A stretch of DNA of 64,000 bases from Methanomicrobiales archaeon (GCA_022841205.1 JALHCK010000010.1:1-64000); one strand, 5' to 3'; positions 17,952-27,390 are shown, counted from the stretch's first letter. Numbers and translations are program-made. The notes: generated from the letters alone by a model not told the origin.

Positions 17952-19436
17952 TCAGTGACGGAAATACCGGATCCCGGTAAAGATCATGGCCATGCCGAGA
18001 GCATTTGCCGCGGCAATCACCTCGGCATCGCGGATCGATCCCCCGGGCTGGATGAGGGCCGTTGCCCCGGCTGCGGCGGCGACCTCCAGGGTATCGGGGA
18101 AGGGCAGGAAGGCATCGGATGCCACCACCGACCCGGCAAGGGGGAAGAGGGACTTGTCGATGGCGATCTTTGCCGCGTCCACGCGGCTCATCTGGCCGGC
18201 CCCGATCCCGAGAGTCCGTTTCCGGTCGGCAAAGATGATGGCATTGCTCTTCGCATGTTTGCAGACTTTCCAGGCCAGGGTGAGCGCTTCAAGCTCGTCA
18301 GGGGTGGCATCGCGGTCGGTTATCACCTCCCAGTGCTCGCGGTAGGGAGGAGTCTCCTGCATGAGGAGCCCGCCATCGATAGTCCGGAACTCGGGCCCGC
18401 CTGCCGGGCCGGGGAGGACGAGCACCCGCATGTTCTCTTTCTTCTTCATGGCCTCCATTGCACCGGGGGTAAATGACGGGGCGGCGATGACTTCAACAAA
18501 GGTAGAACAGATCTCTTCGGCAAGCGGGAGGCCGACCTCGCCGTTGACCGCGGTAACCGATCCGTAGGCCGAAACCGGATCGGCGTCCCGGGCCCGGATG
18601 TATGCCTCGAGGACGTGGTCGCCGACCCCGACCCCGCAGGGGTTGTTGTGTTTGACGATGACTGCCGCCGGTCCATCGAATTCCCGTACCAGTCCGGCGG
18701 CAGCATGGAGGTCGAGGTAGTTGTTGTAGGACATCTCCTTTCCCTGGAGGGGGACTGCTGCGGCAATGCCGGTCTCGCCGTAGACTGCGCCTTTCTGGTG
18801 GGGGTTTTCCCCGTAGCGAAGCCTCCTCCCGTTCCGCACCTGCATGGAGAAGATCCCAGGGAGGTCGCGGCCGATCCCCTGGAAGTGGTTGCTGATCGCT
18901 GCATCGTAGGCGGCAGTCAGGGCGAAGGCCGATTTTGCGAGATCGAACCGCTGCTCCGCGGTAAACCCTCCCCTGGCCAGTGCGTCAATGACGAGATCAT
19001 AATCGTCCGGGCTGGTGATTACCGCAACATCACGGTAATTTTTTGCCGCAGCCCGGATCATCGCCGGGCCTCCGATGTCGATATACCCGGTGAGCCTGTC
19101 CGGATCGGAGATGGTTGCCGACATCTCCACGAAGGGGTAGAGGTTTGCCACCAGGAGGTCGATCGGGTGGATCCCGTGTTCGGCCATCGCCGCATCGTCA
19201 ATGCCCCGCCGGCCGAGCAGGCCTCCGTGCACCCTGGGATGGAGGGTCTTGACCCGCCCGTCCATCATCTCCGGGGAACCCGTGTACGCCGCAACTTCGG
19301 TAAAACCGATGCCCGCTTCCCGTAGCAGCCGGCCGGTGCCGCCCGAGGAGAGGATCCCGACCCCGTGCCCGGCAAGCGCCCGTGCCAGGTCCACTATCCC
19401 CCGTTTATCCCATACTGATATGAGCGCCCATTTCAT
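17952..19436 (-). CDS. purH: Bifunctional AICAR transformylase / IMP cyclohydrolase
   Basis: PurH performs the last two steps of IMP synthesis: formylation of AICAR using 10-formyl-THF, then cyclisation. The N-terminal MGS-like IMP cyclohydrolase domain starts KWALISVWDKRGIVDLARAL with a GILSSGGTG loop. The AICAR transformylase part has RYGENPHQKGAVYG, VIVKHNNPCGVG and AGQMSRVDAAKIA. At 494 residues it is near the bacterial length (~510-530). Many archaea use PurP and PurO instead, so this bacterial-type enzyme probably reflects old lateral transfer. Confidence 0.96.
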   Translation of the reverse strand: MKWALISVWDKRGIVDLARALAGHGVGILSSGGTGRLLREAGIGFTEVAAYTGSPEMMDGRVKTLHPRVHGGLLGRRGIDDAAMAEHGIHPIDLLVANLYPFVEMSATISDPDRLTGYIDIGGPAMIRAAAKNYRDVAVITSPDDYDLVIDALARGGFTAEQRFDLAKSAFALTAAYDAAISNHFQGIGRDLPGIFSMQVRNGRRLRYGENPHQKGAVYGETGIAAAVPLQGKEMSYNNYLDLHAAAGLVREFDGPAAVIVKHNNPCGVGVGDHVLEAYIRARDADPVSAYGSVTAVNGEVGLPLAEEICSTFVEVIAAPSFTPGAMEAMKKKENMRVLVLPGPAGGPEFRTIDGGLLMQETPPYREHWEVITDRDATPDELEALTLAWKVCKHAKSNAIIFADRKRTLGIGAGQMSRVDAAKIAIDKSLFPLAGSVVASDAFLPFPDTLEVAAAAGATALIQPGGSIRDAEVIAAANALGMAMIFTGIRYFRH

Positions 19437-19541
19437 GGGAAACTACTGGGACACGATCGGTTATCAGGTTGACCCTGGCCCGGAGCGGAGGCTTCTTCCT
19501 TGTGAAGGGTTATCCTCCCGGCACGGCAATGTGTAAATGCG

Positions 19542-20909
19542 ATGAGAGAGCCCCCGCAAAAGAAGGTGCTGTACTGGTGTCCACGCTGCAACGTGCCCCT
19601 GCTCGGGCAGAGCTGTGCATGCGGTGGAGAGGGGGAGCGAATACCGCTTCTCCGGCCCTACGATATACGCCCCGCACCGGGTCACGACCGGGAACTGCTC
19701 TCGTCCCTGCTCTTAGAGCGGTTCGGGACAGGAGATCTCCCGGAGATAGTCCTCTTCAACAAGACCGGCGGGCTTGACCGGAACGACCTGGTGATCGCCA
19801 ACGGGGCCCGGTTCGGGTGGCTCTCGTTTCATCCCTGTACACGGTGCTGGTCCTTTGTCCCCGAACAGGAGGCTCTCCCCTTCCTGCTCCCCCGGGCCCG
19901 GGCCGGGATCATCGATCTTGAGACAGCGTGCCGGGAACCAGGGACGATCTCCGGCCGGAAGATCGGGGGAAAAAAGGTAGCGGTCCGGACCGGTATTGCG
20001 GATGGCCCGGTGATCGTCCGGTACAAGGGGATGGCCGGGACCGGGTTTCTTTCCGGGGACAGCCTGAAGATCAGGAAAATTGGCCCGGTCCACCCCAGGG
20101 AATATCCCGATCCGGGCTGGGATGTCGCGGTGGAGATGAACCGGTTCCACCTGAAAAACCTGGAACGGCACGCCATCCGGTTCATCCGCCAGCACATGAG
20201 CGACCGTCCGCGCGCAAACGTATCGTTTTCCGGGGGCAAGGACAGCACCGTGGCCCTCGAGCTTGCCAGGAGGGCCGGCGTGACGGAATGCTACTTTATC
20301 GATACCGGGATGGAGTTTCCCGAGACGCTCTCGTTTGCCGGGGAGATGGGAATCCCGGTTCGCCTGTCCGGGAGAGGTCTTTTTAACCACATCAGGGAAC
20401 GGGGGCTTCCGGCAAAAGACAACCGGTGGTGCTGCGAGCTCCTGAAGCTCCTCCCGGTAAAGATGTGGCTTGGCAAAGGCGGCGAGTGCGTGACCATACA
20501 GGGAAACCGGTACTACGAATCGTTTTCGAGAGCCGGGCTCCCACCGGTCTGCGAAAACCCGTTCCACCCCGGGCAGCTGAACATCTCGCCCATCCGGAAC
20601 TGGCGGGCGCTCGAAGTCTTCCTCTACATCTGGTGGCGCAAACTCGCCGTAAACCCGCTCTACGAAATGGGGTTTGAGCGGGTGGGGTGCTGGATGTGCC
20701 CGGCAATGCTCGAGAGCGAGTTTGAACTGGTAAAGACCATCCATCCCGACCTTCACCGCCGGTGGATCGCGGTCCTGCAGGAGTATGCAGAAAAGCATGG
20801 CCATCCCCCGGAGTTCATCGGTTGCGGGCTGTGGAGATGGGAAAATCCCCCTCCCAAGATGCAGGAGCTTTGCCGGGAGAAGAAAGGCCGTCCTGCAAAG
20901 AAAAGCTAG
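19542..20909 (+). CDS. Zn-ribbon / PUA / PAPS-reductase-like PP-loop protein
   Basis: The 455-residue protein combines an N-terminal zinc ribbon (CPRC...CACGG, about 13-29), a central PUA-like RNA-binding domain (about 110-195) and a C-terminal PP-loop domain with SFSGGKDSTVALELA (about 229-243). A CC pair in RWCCELLK and GCWMCP about 100 residues later form the CC...CxxC set that holds a 4Fe-4S cluster in assimilatory sulfonucleotide reductases. A PUA domain is unexpected in a sulfate-assimilation enzyme and suggests an RNA-directed thiolation or related reaction. The pathway is unproven. It is divergent from purH. Confidence 0.8.
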   Translation: MREPPQKKVLYWCPRCNVPLLGQSCACGGEGERIPLLRPYDIRPAPGHDRELLSSLLLERFGTGDLPEIVLFNKTGGLDRNDLVIANGARFGWLSFHPCTRCWSFVPEQEALPFLLPRARAGIIDLETACREPGTISGRKIGGKKVAVRTGIADGPVIVRYKGMAGTGFLSGDSLKIRKIGPVHPREYPDPGWDVAVEMNRFHLKNLERHAIRFIRQHMSDRPRANVSFSGGKDSTVALELARRAGVTECYFIDTGMEFPETLSFAGEMGIPVRLSGRGLFNHIRERGLPAKDNRWCCELLKLLPVKMWLGKGGECVTIQGNRYYESFSRAGLPPVCENPFHPGQLNISPIRNWRALEVFLYIWWRKLAVNPLYEMGFERVGCWMCPAMLESEFELVKTIHPDLHRRWIAVLQEYAEKHGHPPEFIGCGLWRWENPPPKMQELCREKKGRPAKKS

Positions 20910-20957
20910 CCGCGAGGCTTAGGGGACATTTACCTGAAGTAATTGCTTTCCGCCGTG

Positions 20958-20966
20958 CATATAAGG
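20958..20966 (+). promoter_or_regulatory. TATA box upstream of grpE
   Basis: GCATATAAG lies about 50 bases upstream of the grpE ATG. A second AT-rich element (TTTTATAGA) follows about 10 bases later. The spacing suits an archaeal promoter with a short leader for the heat-shock operon. No heat-shock operator repeat was recognised. Confidence 0.5.
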
Positions 20967-21011
20967 AAACTGTTTTATAGAACCACAATGCAATAATTAT
21001 CTGATCGACCT

Positions 21012-21533
21012 ATGGCTCAGGACACGGAGGAGGAATTTATCGGGTTGGATCAGGAAAAGAACGGTGAATCTTCCCCTGAACTGACCTCCCCCCCGCCTGG
21101 GGAGCTTGAAAAAGAGTACCAGGAACTGAATGACCGGTTTCTTCGCCTCGCTGCCGATTTTGAGAATTTCAGGAAGCGGACGGAACGGGATATCAGTTCC
21201 CGGGTCAGGTATGCCATCGAAGAGTTCGCAACCGAGCTCCTCGAGGTCATCGACAACTTCGAACGGGCCGAAAAAGAGGAAGACTCAGGGGCCCGGGAAG
21301 GACTGGTGCAGATCCACAAGCTCTTCAGGACCATCCTCGAACGGCATGGCATCCGGCCACTCGAATCGGTAGGAAGACCTTTCAACCCTGCCGAGCACGA
21401 CGCTGTGGCCTCCATCCCCTCGGATAGCGATGAAGGGACGGTCATCGAGGAGTTCTGCAAGGGGTACTGCATGAACGATCGGGTAATCCGCTGCGCGAAG
21501 GTGGCGGTTTCGAAAGGAAAAGAAGGTGAGTGA
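21012..21533 (+). CDS. grpE: Nucleotide exchange factor GrpE
   Basis: GrpE releases ADP from DnaK. The 173-residue protein has an acidic disordered N-terminus, a long coiled coil (about 35-90) containing LAADFENFRKRTERDI, and the C-terminal beta domain with FNPAEHDAVASIPS and DRVIRCAKVAVSKG, matching the family end. It is the first gene of grpE-dnaK-dnaJ and overlaps dnaK by 8 bases, so translation is coupled. Archaeal copies of this system are regarded as bacterial acquisitions. Confidence 0.96.
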   Translation: MAQDTEEEFIGLDQEKNGESSPELTSPPPGELEKEYQELNDRFLRLAADFENFRKRTERDISSRVRYAIEEFATELLEVIDNFERAEKEEDSGAREGLVQIHKLFRTILERHGIRPLESVGRPFNPAEHDAVASIPSDSDEGTVIEEFCKGYCMNDRVIRCAKVAVSKGKEGE

Positions 21534-23364
21534 TTTGGCAAAGGAAAAAGTTCTTGGAATCGATCTCGGGACAACGTTCTCCTGCATGGCCATAATGGAG
21601 GCAGGAAAACCCATCGTGATACCAAACGCCGAGGGCGGAAGGACCACTCCGTCTGTCGTCGCATTTACAAAGGAAGGCGAGCGCCTGGTGGGGAGCCTTG
21701 CAAAGAGGCAGGCGGTCACCAACCCGACCCGCACCATCCAGTCCATAAAGCGGCAGATGGGCTCATCGGAGAAGGTAAAGATCGACGACAAGTCCTACAC
21801 CCCCCAGGAGATCTCGGCGATGATCATCCAGAAGATGAAGATCGATGCCGAGGCCTACCTTGGGGAAAAGATCACCAAGGCCGTGGTAACCGTCCCGGCA
21901 TACTTCAACGATGCCCAGCGGCAGGCGACCAAGGATGCCGGAAAGATTGCAGGGCTGGAAGTGCTGAGGATCATCAACGAGCCGACGGCAAGTGCGCTGG
22001 CCTATGGGATCGACAAGGAACACGATGTGACGGTGCTCGTCTACGACCTCGGCGGGGGGACGTTTGATGTCTCCATCCTCACCCTTGGAGACGGCGTCTT
22101 CGAGGTGAAATCGACATCGGGGAACAACCATCTTGGCGGCGACGATTTCGATGCCCGGGTAATGGGCTGGCTGGTCGAGGAGTTCAAGAAAAAGGAGGGA
22201 GTCGACTTAAAGTCCGACCCCATCGCCATGCAGCGGCTCCGGGATGCGGCCGAGAACGCAAAGATCGAGCTCTCCCAGAAGATGAAGACCGACATCAACC
22301 TGCCCTACATCACCTCGACCCCGTCAGGCCCGAAGTTCCTCGACATGGAGCTTTCCCGGGCAAAACTCGAGCAGCTCATCGGCGACCTCGTCGAGTCGAC
22401 CGTCCAGCCGATCAGGCAGGCCATGAGCGATGCGAAGCTTTCGCCGGAGCAGATCGACCATGTCCTGCTGGTCGGCGGGTCGACCCGGGTGCCGCTCGTC
22501 CAGGAGACGATAAAGAAGATCCTTGGCAAGGAGCCGGACAGGGGTATCAACCCCGACGAGTGCGTGGCGCTCGGGGCAGCGATCCAGGGAGGGGTGCTGA
22601 CCGGGGAGACAAAGGATATCGTCCTCCTGGATGTGACCCCGCTCACGCTCGGGATCGAGACGCTGGGCGGCATCTCCACGAAGCTCATCGACCGGAATAC
22701 CACCATTCCCACGCGAAAAGGCCAGATCTTCAGCACCGCTGCAGACGGCCAGACCAGCGTCGAGATCCACGTTGTCCAGGGGGAGCGGGCCCTTGCCAAG
22801 GACAATTTCACGCTGGGAAGGTTCCAGCTGACCGGGATCCCACCTGCACCACGGGGGATACCCCAGATCGAGGTCACTTTCGATATCGATGCAAACGGTA
22901 TCATCCATGTATCGGCAAAAGACCTCGGCACCGGGAACGAGCAGGCCATCACCATCAAGGGCGACAGGAAGCTATCCGAGGACGAGATCAGGAGGATGGT
23001 GGACGAGTCGAAACAGTTCGAGTCTGATGACAAGGCAAAACGCGAGGAGATCGAGCTCCGGAACCTGGCCGATTCTGCGGTCTTCAACGCCGAAAAGATG
23101 CTGAAGGAGACCGGGGACAAGATGGACCCCGGCGACCGGGAGAAGATCCAGGGTTCTGCCGATGCCCTGAGAAAGGCGCTTGAAGAGGACAACAGCGAGG
23201 CCATAAAGAAAGAGATGGAGGCGCTCACCGAGGCGGTATACGCGGTGACCACCAGGTTATACCAGAAGGTACAGGCCGAGCAGCAGGCAAAGGCCGGCGG
23301 GGGAGCGGGTCAGGCCGGCGATGACACCGTTGTTGATGCCGATTACACCATGAAAGACGAGTGA
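21526..23364 (+). CDS. dnaK: Chaperone DnaK (Hsp70)
   Basis: This 612-residue ATP-dependent chaperone starts at GTG inside the grpE 3' end. The nucleotide-binding domain shows GIDLGTTFSCMAIME, VPAYFNDAQRQATKDAG, DLGGGTFDVSIL and LLVGGSTRVPLVQ. The substrate-binding domain follows the linker near DIVLLDVTPLTLGIETLGG, and a helical lid ends in a Gly/Ala-rich tail with DADYTMKDE. Length and order are normal. It works with the adjacent GrpE and DnaJ in cytoplasmic protein folding. Confidence 0.98.
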   Translation: MSDLAKEKVLGIDLGTTFSCMAIMEAGKPIVIPNAEGGRTTPSVVAFTKEGERLVGSLAKRQAVTNPTRTIQSIKRQMGSSEKVKIDDKSYTPQEISAMIIQKMKIDAEAYLGEKITKAVVTVPAYFNDAQRQATKDAGKIAGLEVLRIINEPTASALAYGIDKEHDVTVLVYDLGGGTFDVSILTLGDGVFEVKSTSGNNHLGGDDFDARVMGWLVEEFKKKEGVDLKSDPIAMQRLRDAAENAKIELSQKMKTDINLPYITSTPSGPKFLDMELSRAKLEQLIGDLVESTVQPIRQAMSDAKLSPEQIDHVLLVGGSTRVPLVQETIKKILGKEPDRGINPDECVALGAAIQGGVLTGETKDIVLLDVTPLTLGIETLGGISTKLIDRNTTIPTRKGQIFSTAADGQTSVEIHVVQGERALAKDNFTLGRFQLTGIPPAPRGIPQIEVTFDIDANGIIHVSAKDLGTGNEQAITIKGDRKLSEDEIRRMVDESKQFESDDKAKREEIELRNLADSAVFNAEKMLKETGDKMDPGDREKIQGSADALRKALEEDNSEAIKKEMEALTEAVYAVTTRLYQKVQAEQQAKAGGGAGQAGDDTVVDADYTMKDE

Positions 23365-23367
23365 GCG

Positions 23368-24492
23368 ATGGCTGCCGGGGACTACTACGAGATCCTTGGG
23401 ATCCCGAAGAATGCCGATGAAAAGGAGATAAAGAAAGCCTACCGTAACCTGGCCCGGAAATTCCACCCCGATGTCTGCAAGGAGCCGGGTGCCGAAGAGC
23501 GGTTCAAGAAGATCAACGAGGCTTACAGTGTCCTGTCAGACCCGCAGAAGCGTGCCCAGTACGACCACGTCGGCCATGAAGGGTATACCAGCGCTTCCCG
23601 GGGGTCGTATGCGGGTGGAGGCGGTTTCGGCGGGTTTTCCACCGATTTCTCCGGCTTTGGCGATATCTTCGACTTTTTCGGTGGAGGGTTTGGCGGGCAG
23701 CGCCAGACCGGGCCCCGGGCCGGCTCCGATCTCCTCATGAGGATGACCATCAGCCTCGAGGACGCGGTGTTTGGGACGGAAAAGGAGATCGAGGTCTCCC
23801 ACACCGAGCCCTGCCCGGACTGTGATGGGACAGGGAGCGAGACAAAGAAGCGGGTCAACTGCAAGGCCTGCGGGGGGACAGGGCAGCTTCGCCAGATGAG
23901 CCAGACCCTCTTTGGCCAGTTTGTCAGGATGAGCACCTGCCCGGAGTGCCGTGGGACAGGCAAGGTCCCTGAAAAACGGTGTTCTGCCTGCCGCGGGACC
24001 GGGGTGACCCAGGAGAGGAGGAAAGTCCAGGTCCGGGTGCCAGCCGGCATCGATTCCGGGATGCGGCTTCGCATGGAGGGGTATGGCGAGGCCGGGGATT
24101 TTGGTGCGGCAAGCGGCGATCTCTTCATCGAGATAATGGTGAGGCCCCATGACCGGTTCACACGCCACGGGGATGACCTGGAGGTGGAAGCGGAGATCAG
24201 CCCGGCCCAGGCTGCAGCAGGGTCGGTGATCTCTGTCGAGACCATCGACAGGAAAGAGATCGAACTCTCGATTTCGCCCGGCATCCAGCACGATACCGCC
24301 CTGAAGATCCCCGGAGAGGGGGTAAGGAGGAGGGGCAGGCCCGGCGATCTCCTGGTGCGGGTGAAGGTGCGGGTCCCCCGCCAGCTCACACCTGAGCTCC
24401 GGGAGCTCTACGAGAAGATCCTCGAGATCGAGGGGTCACGGGCCGGGCAGGAGAAGAAGGGGTTCTTCTCGGGATTCATGGGAAAGAAGTAG
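23368..24492 (+). CDS. dnaJ: Co-chaperone DnaJ (Hsp40, type I)
   Basis: DnaJ delivers clients to DnaK and stimulates its ATPase. The 374-residue protein has the J domain with FHPDV (HPD, about 32-34), a Gly/Phe-rich region (about 75-115), and four zinc-finger repeats: CPDCDGTG, CKACGGTG, CPECRGTG and CSACRGTG. C-terminal substrate-binding domains then include HDRFTRHGDDLEVEAEISPA and GDLLVRVKVRVP. It begins 3 bases after the dnaK stop and completes the operon. Confidence 0.97.
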   Translation: MAAGDYYEILGIPKNADEKEIKKAYRNLARKFHPDVCKEPGAEERFKKINEAYSVLSDPQKRAQYDHVGHEGYTSASRGSYAGGGGFGGFSTDFSGFGDIFDFFGGGFGGQRQTGPRAGSDLLMRMTISLEDAVFGTEKEIEVSHTEPCPDCDGTGSETKKRVNCKACGGTGQLRQMSQTLFGQFVRMSTCPECRGTGKVPEKRCSACRGTGVTQERRKVQVRVPAGIDSGMRLRMEGYGEAGDFGAASGDLFIEIMVRPHDRFTRHGDDLEVEAEISPAQAAAGSVISVETIDRKEIELSISPGIQHDTALKIPGEGVRRRGRPGDLLVRVKVRVPRQLTPELRELYEKILEIEGSRAGQEKKGFFSGFMGKK

Positions 24493-24535
24493 GCCGTTTC
24501 CGGGTTGGCAACGGCAGGAGAAGCGGCGTCCCGGT

Positions 24536-24697
24536 TTGGACGTTGTCCTGGAACGCTGGCTCTTCCACCTTCGTGATGGGGGAGAGCGACAATGGCGTGC
24601 CGGCAGTGATCTTTTCCAACTGGAAGGGCATGATGACCTCTGCTTCCGCCCGGAGGAGGACATTATCACTGAAAAGATGATGAGGGAGTCGGCCTGA
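24536..24697 (+). CDS. Possible 53-residue protein downstream of dnaJ
   Basis: A TTG-initiated frame (MDVVLERWLFHLRDGGERQW and onward to a stop) has a plausible charged, globular composition, and GCAGGAGAA lies upstream. The frame is also open without a start back into dnaJ. No family is recognised. It could be a small heat-shock-operon protein or a chance frame. Confidence 0.25.
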   Translation: MDVVLERWLFHLRDGGERQWRAGSDLFQLEGHDDLCFRPEEDIITEKMMRESA

Positions 24698-24875
24698 GTG
24701 TAACTGTTCTCCTGGACTTTTCTTTCGATCAGCTCCCCGGGAATGCCAGTGTCATGTCTGCCGGAGGCAGGGATCGCCCCTGGAGTTTACCATCATCCCG
24801 GCAGGCAGGCGATCACCCGGACCCATCCGGATCACCCCCGATTCGTCCTCCTGGTCCGGGCAGGGTGGATTGAGC

Positions 24876-25268
24876 ATGACCGGTGCAGGGAGACCGCGGA
24901 TCGCGATCAGGGACGTCCCGGTAGAGAGAGCGACACTGTCCGGGATCAACCTGCGGGTGACGGTCGAAATCGAGAATGGCAACCCTGTTGCGATTCCCAT
25001 CGAACAGATAGATTTCGACGTAATTGCTGTCACGGGCGCAGGGGAGCGGACGTTTGCGCATGGCCGCCATGGCAGGCACCGGATACCGCCGGGGCAGAGC
25101 ACACTCGGGATCCCGGTTGCCGTCCGGAACCGGGAACTGATAGGGGCACTGTCCGGGCTCACCCTGGAACGGTCTGCCGATGTCAGGATCGCAGGCAGTG
25201 TCAGGGTGGGCCTTGGAGTCCTTTCGTACACGCTGCCCATCTCCGAAGAAAAGAGGATTAGTTCCTAA
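24876..25268 (+). CDS. LEA14-like (LEA type 2) protein
   Basis: The ~130-residue product resembles the water-stress/hypersensitive-response LEA_2 fold: a beta-sandwich with ATLSGINLRVTVEIENGNPV, IPIEQIDFDVIAV, IPPGQSTLGIPVAVRN and VRIAGSVRVGLGVLSYTLPI. No signal peptide is seen, so it is probably cytoplasmic. The role is unknown, though such proteins are linked to stress protection in plants and occur widely in archaea. The ATG at 24876 is preferred to the TTG at 24870. It lies on the same strand downstream of the dnaJ operon, after about 380 bases. Confidence 0.7.
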   Translation: MTGAGRPRIAIRDVPVERATLSGINLRVTVEIENGNPVAIPIEQIDFDVIAVTGAGERTFAHGRHGRHRIPPGQSTLGIPVAVRNRELIGALSGLTLERSADVRIAGSVRVGLGVLSYTLPISEEKRISS

Positions 25269-25328
25269 GACGCGAAAGAAAGAATGATATACAAAAATTG
25301 ACCACGTGTCCATGAAAGGAGAACGGAC

Positions 25329-25514
25329 ATGGACTACCTCGGCCTCGGATCACTTATTGTCGGGATCCTGTTTCTTCTGACCGGCATTAGCCTGATATTC
25401 AATATCCCGGAGATAATGCCCTGGGTCGAAGAGCTTGCAGGGTTAATTTCGCTTATCATTGGGATTGCACTCACCTACTTCGGATACCGGCTTCTCACAG
25501 TTGCGCGGGGATAG
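25329..25514 (+). CDS. Small two-helix membrane protein
   Basis: The 61-residue product is almost entirely hydrophobic: LGSLIVGILFLLTGISLIFN forms one segment and LISLIIGIALTYFGYRLL a second, joined by a short acidic loop (PEIMPWVEE). Its ATG follows AAAGGAGAA (25316-25324), a clear ribosome site, and an AT-rich promoter-like stretch (gatatacaaaa) lies near 25287. Family unknown. It converges with the AarF kinase gene, five bases away. Confidence 0.65.
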   Translation: MDYLGLGSLIVGILFLLTGISLIFNIPEIMPWVEELAGLISLIIGIALTYFGYRLLTVARG

Positions 25515-25519
25515 GTGCC

Positions 25520-27178
25520 CTATCTTCCAGGCCTCTTACGCGTCATGATGGTGAACAGAGTGAATACGGCAAAGGCGATCGCTGATACATACACTGCGAT
25601 CGCAAGCCAGTAGATGGGCATGTAGCCTGAAATAAATGGGGCGTTGAGGACAAGCGACGACCCGATCACCATCGATGCGATAATCACTCCCATCACGAGC
25701 TTGTCGGTCGATGCGTCGATCGAGGTGCTTAACCTCGCGATCTCCCGCGAGGTGATCTCGAACTGGAAATGTCCCTTGCTCACCTTCGTGACAACGTTTG
25801 TGATCGCCTTAGGGAGGGCGACAAAGCCCCTGGTGAGGTCCATCATTGCCATCGGCACCTGTTTCAGGAACCTGTCCGGGGCGTACAGCTTCCTGACGAT
25901 ATCTTCCATGTGCGGCTTCACACGCGTATTGAAGTTAAACTTCGGGTCAAGGAGTATTGCCACATCGAATATCATCCAGATGACCTTGAGCACCTGCATA
26001 AGCGCTGACGGCACCCTGACACGGTACCTGTTCAGGACATCCGGCGCAGAACTCATGGCGCTGCCAAAGTCCATCCTTCCGAGTTCGGTGGACTGCGAGC
26101 TCTGGAGCACGGCGTAGAGATCATCCTTCAGCTGCTCCTTCTTCTCCTCTTCGATCCTTATCCCGAGGGCCTCGAATGAGTCAAGCAGCACGTCCACATC
26201 TGCACTGACAAACGCGAGGAGCACCTGGATGAACGTGTCGCGGCGTTCCGGCCTCACCATCCCCACCATGCCAAAGTCGAGAAAGACGAGTTCTCCGGCC
26301 CTGGTCACCAGGAGGTTCCCGGGATGGGGATCCGAGTGGAAGAAGCCGTCGATGAAGATCTGCTGGAGATACGCCTGGAACCCCGTCTCGGCCACCTGGA
26401 CCGGGTCGATGCCCATCGCACGGATCGCCTCGATATCGTCGATCCTCACCCCCTCGATAAACTCCATGGTCAGAAGCTCTTTCCCAGACCTGTCCCAGTA
26501 AATCTTCGGCACTTTGACCCTCGGGTTCTCCGAGAAATTTTTCCTGAGGGTGTCTGCGTTCTGCCCGTCCTGCGTGAAATCGAGTTCCTTGTAGATCTGG
26601 GTCACGAACTCGTCCACGAGCCCCGTGGGGTTGTAGACCGCGAGGTCCGGTTCGAGCTTCTCGATCCTTCCGGCAAGCCTGCGCATGATCGGGAGGTCAA
26701 GGTCTATCTTCTCCCGTATCCCGGGCCTCTGGACCTTGACCGCCACCTTTGTCCCATCGTGCAGCACGGCGCGATGGACCTGGGACACCGACGCCGCGGC
26801 GAAGGGCTCCCGCTCGAAGGACTGGAACGCCTCCTCTACCGGCCCGCAATAGCGGACAATGGTGGGCTCGATCGCCTCGTAGGGCACGGGCGCGACCCTG
26901 TCCTGGAGCTTGATCAGCTCCTCGTACACCTCCGGTGGGATCATCTCCCGCCGGGTGCTCATGATCTGCCCGAACTTGACAAACGCGGGGCCGAGCTCTT
27001 CAATGGCGAACCTCATCAGTTCAAACTTCGTGTAACTTTCAAGCTCGGGGTGCAGGCGTCTCTGGAGGTCCATCTTCGCCAGCCCGGGAGATATTTCCTC
27101 CAGGAAATATGCACCAAAACCATACTTCGTCAGGATCCTGACAATCTCCCTGTATCTCTGGAGGCTCACTGTAACCAT
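25520..27178 (-). CDS. AarF/UbiB/ABC1 family atypical kinase
   Basis: This 552-residue protein has the ABC1 kinase-like signatures: KFGQIMSTRREMIPPE (KxGQ motif), VAVKVQRPGI (ATP-binding lysine), HSDPHPGNLLV (catalytic loop) and VFLDFGMVG (DFG-like). Two hydrophobic helices end the protein, suggesting membrane attachment. In bacteria UbiB supports ubiquinone synthesis. In a methanogen the likely role is in isoprenoid lipid or methanophenazine-type quinone handling, but this is inferred. It is monocistronic. Confidence 0.9.
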   Translation of the reverse strand: MVTVSLQRYREIVRILTKYGFGAYFLEEISPGLAKMDLQRRLHPELESYTKFELMRFAIEELGPAFVKFGQIMSTRREMIPPEVYEELIKLQDRVAPVPYEAIEPTIVRYCGPVEEAFQSFEREPFAAASVSQVHRAVLHDGTKVAVKVQRPGIREKIDLDLPIMRRLAGRIEKLEPDLAVYNPTGLVDEFVTQIYKELDFTQDGQNADTLRKNFSENPRVKVPKIYWDRSGKELLTMEFIEGVRIDDIEAIRAMGIDPVQVAETGFQAYLQQIFIDGFFHSDPHPGNLLVTRAGELVFLDFGMVGMVRPERRDTFIQVLLAFVSADVDVLLDSFEALGIRIEEEKKEQLKDDLYAVLQSSQSTELGRMDFGSAMSSAPDVLNRYRVRVPSALMQVLKVIWMIFDVAILLDPKFNFNTRVKPHMEDIVRKLYAPDRFLKQVPMAMMDLTRGFVALPKAITNVVTKVSKGHFQFEITSREIARLSTSIDASTDKLVMGVIIASMVIGSSLVLNAPFISGYMPIYWLAIAVYVSAIAFAVFTLFTIMTRKRPGR

Positions 27179-27319
27179 GCTGGAACGTCTGTGCTGCTCC
27201 TACTTAAAAATGGATTAGCCCCCTTGCGGGTTCGTCAAGGTAATAAAACAGGCAGCGGGGAGGGAGAAGAGTATGTGGTTATCAGCCGGGGTAATGGAGA
27301 AAACTGCGGGAATCAACTG

Positions 27320-27390
27320 GCTGTTCCCACGACCAGCGGGAGGAGAAATAAAACGTCAGCGAACTACAGACTCGTGCTGTTTTTATTCAT
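27320..27390 (-). pseudogene. Signal-peptide relic of a paralogue of the 28208-28861 gene
   Basis: The minus strand from 27390 encodes MNKNSTSL, a stop, then FADVLFLLPLVVGTA. The intact gene starting at 28861 encodes MNKTRTSLYVAGVLFLFMLV then VGTA. The DNA is alignable over about 70-90 bases, including a few bases upstream of the ATG. The copy carries an in-frame TAG and loses similarity after VGTA, so it is a dead partial duplication about 1.47 kb away. Confidence 0.7.

Noticed and set aside
19713..20804. 363-codon antisense frame to the PAPS-reductase-like gene
   Set aside because: It is a proline-, glycine- and arginine-rich shadow, while the plus strand has clear PP-loop and cysteine motifs.
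22305..23252. Long minus-strand frame (315 codons) antisense to dnaK
   Set aside because: The opposite strand is an unmistakable dnaK. GC-rich third positions open long antisense frames, and the translation is serine/arginine-rich without domains.
23523..24389. 288-codon antisense frame opposite dnaJ
   Set aside because: The plus strand has the J domain and four zinc-finger repeats. The antisense sequence is low-complexity.
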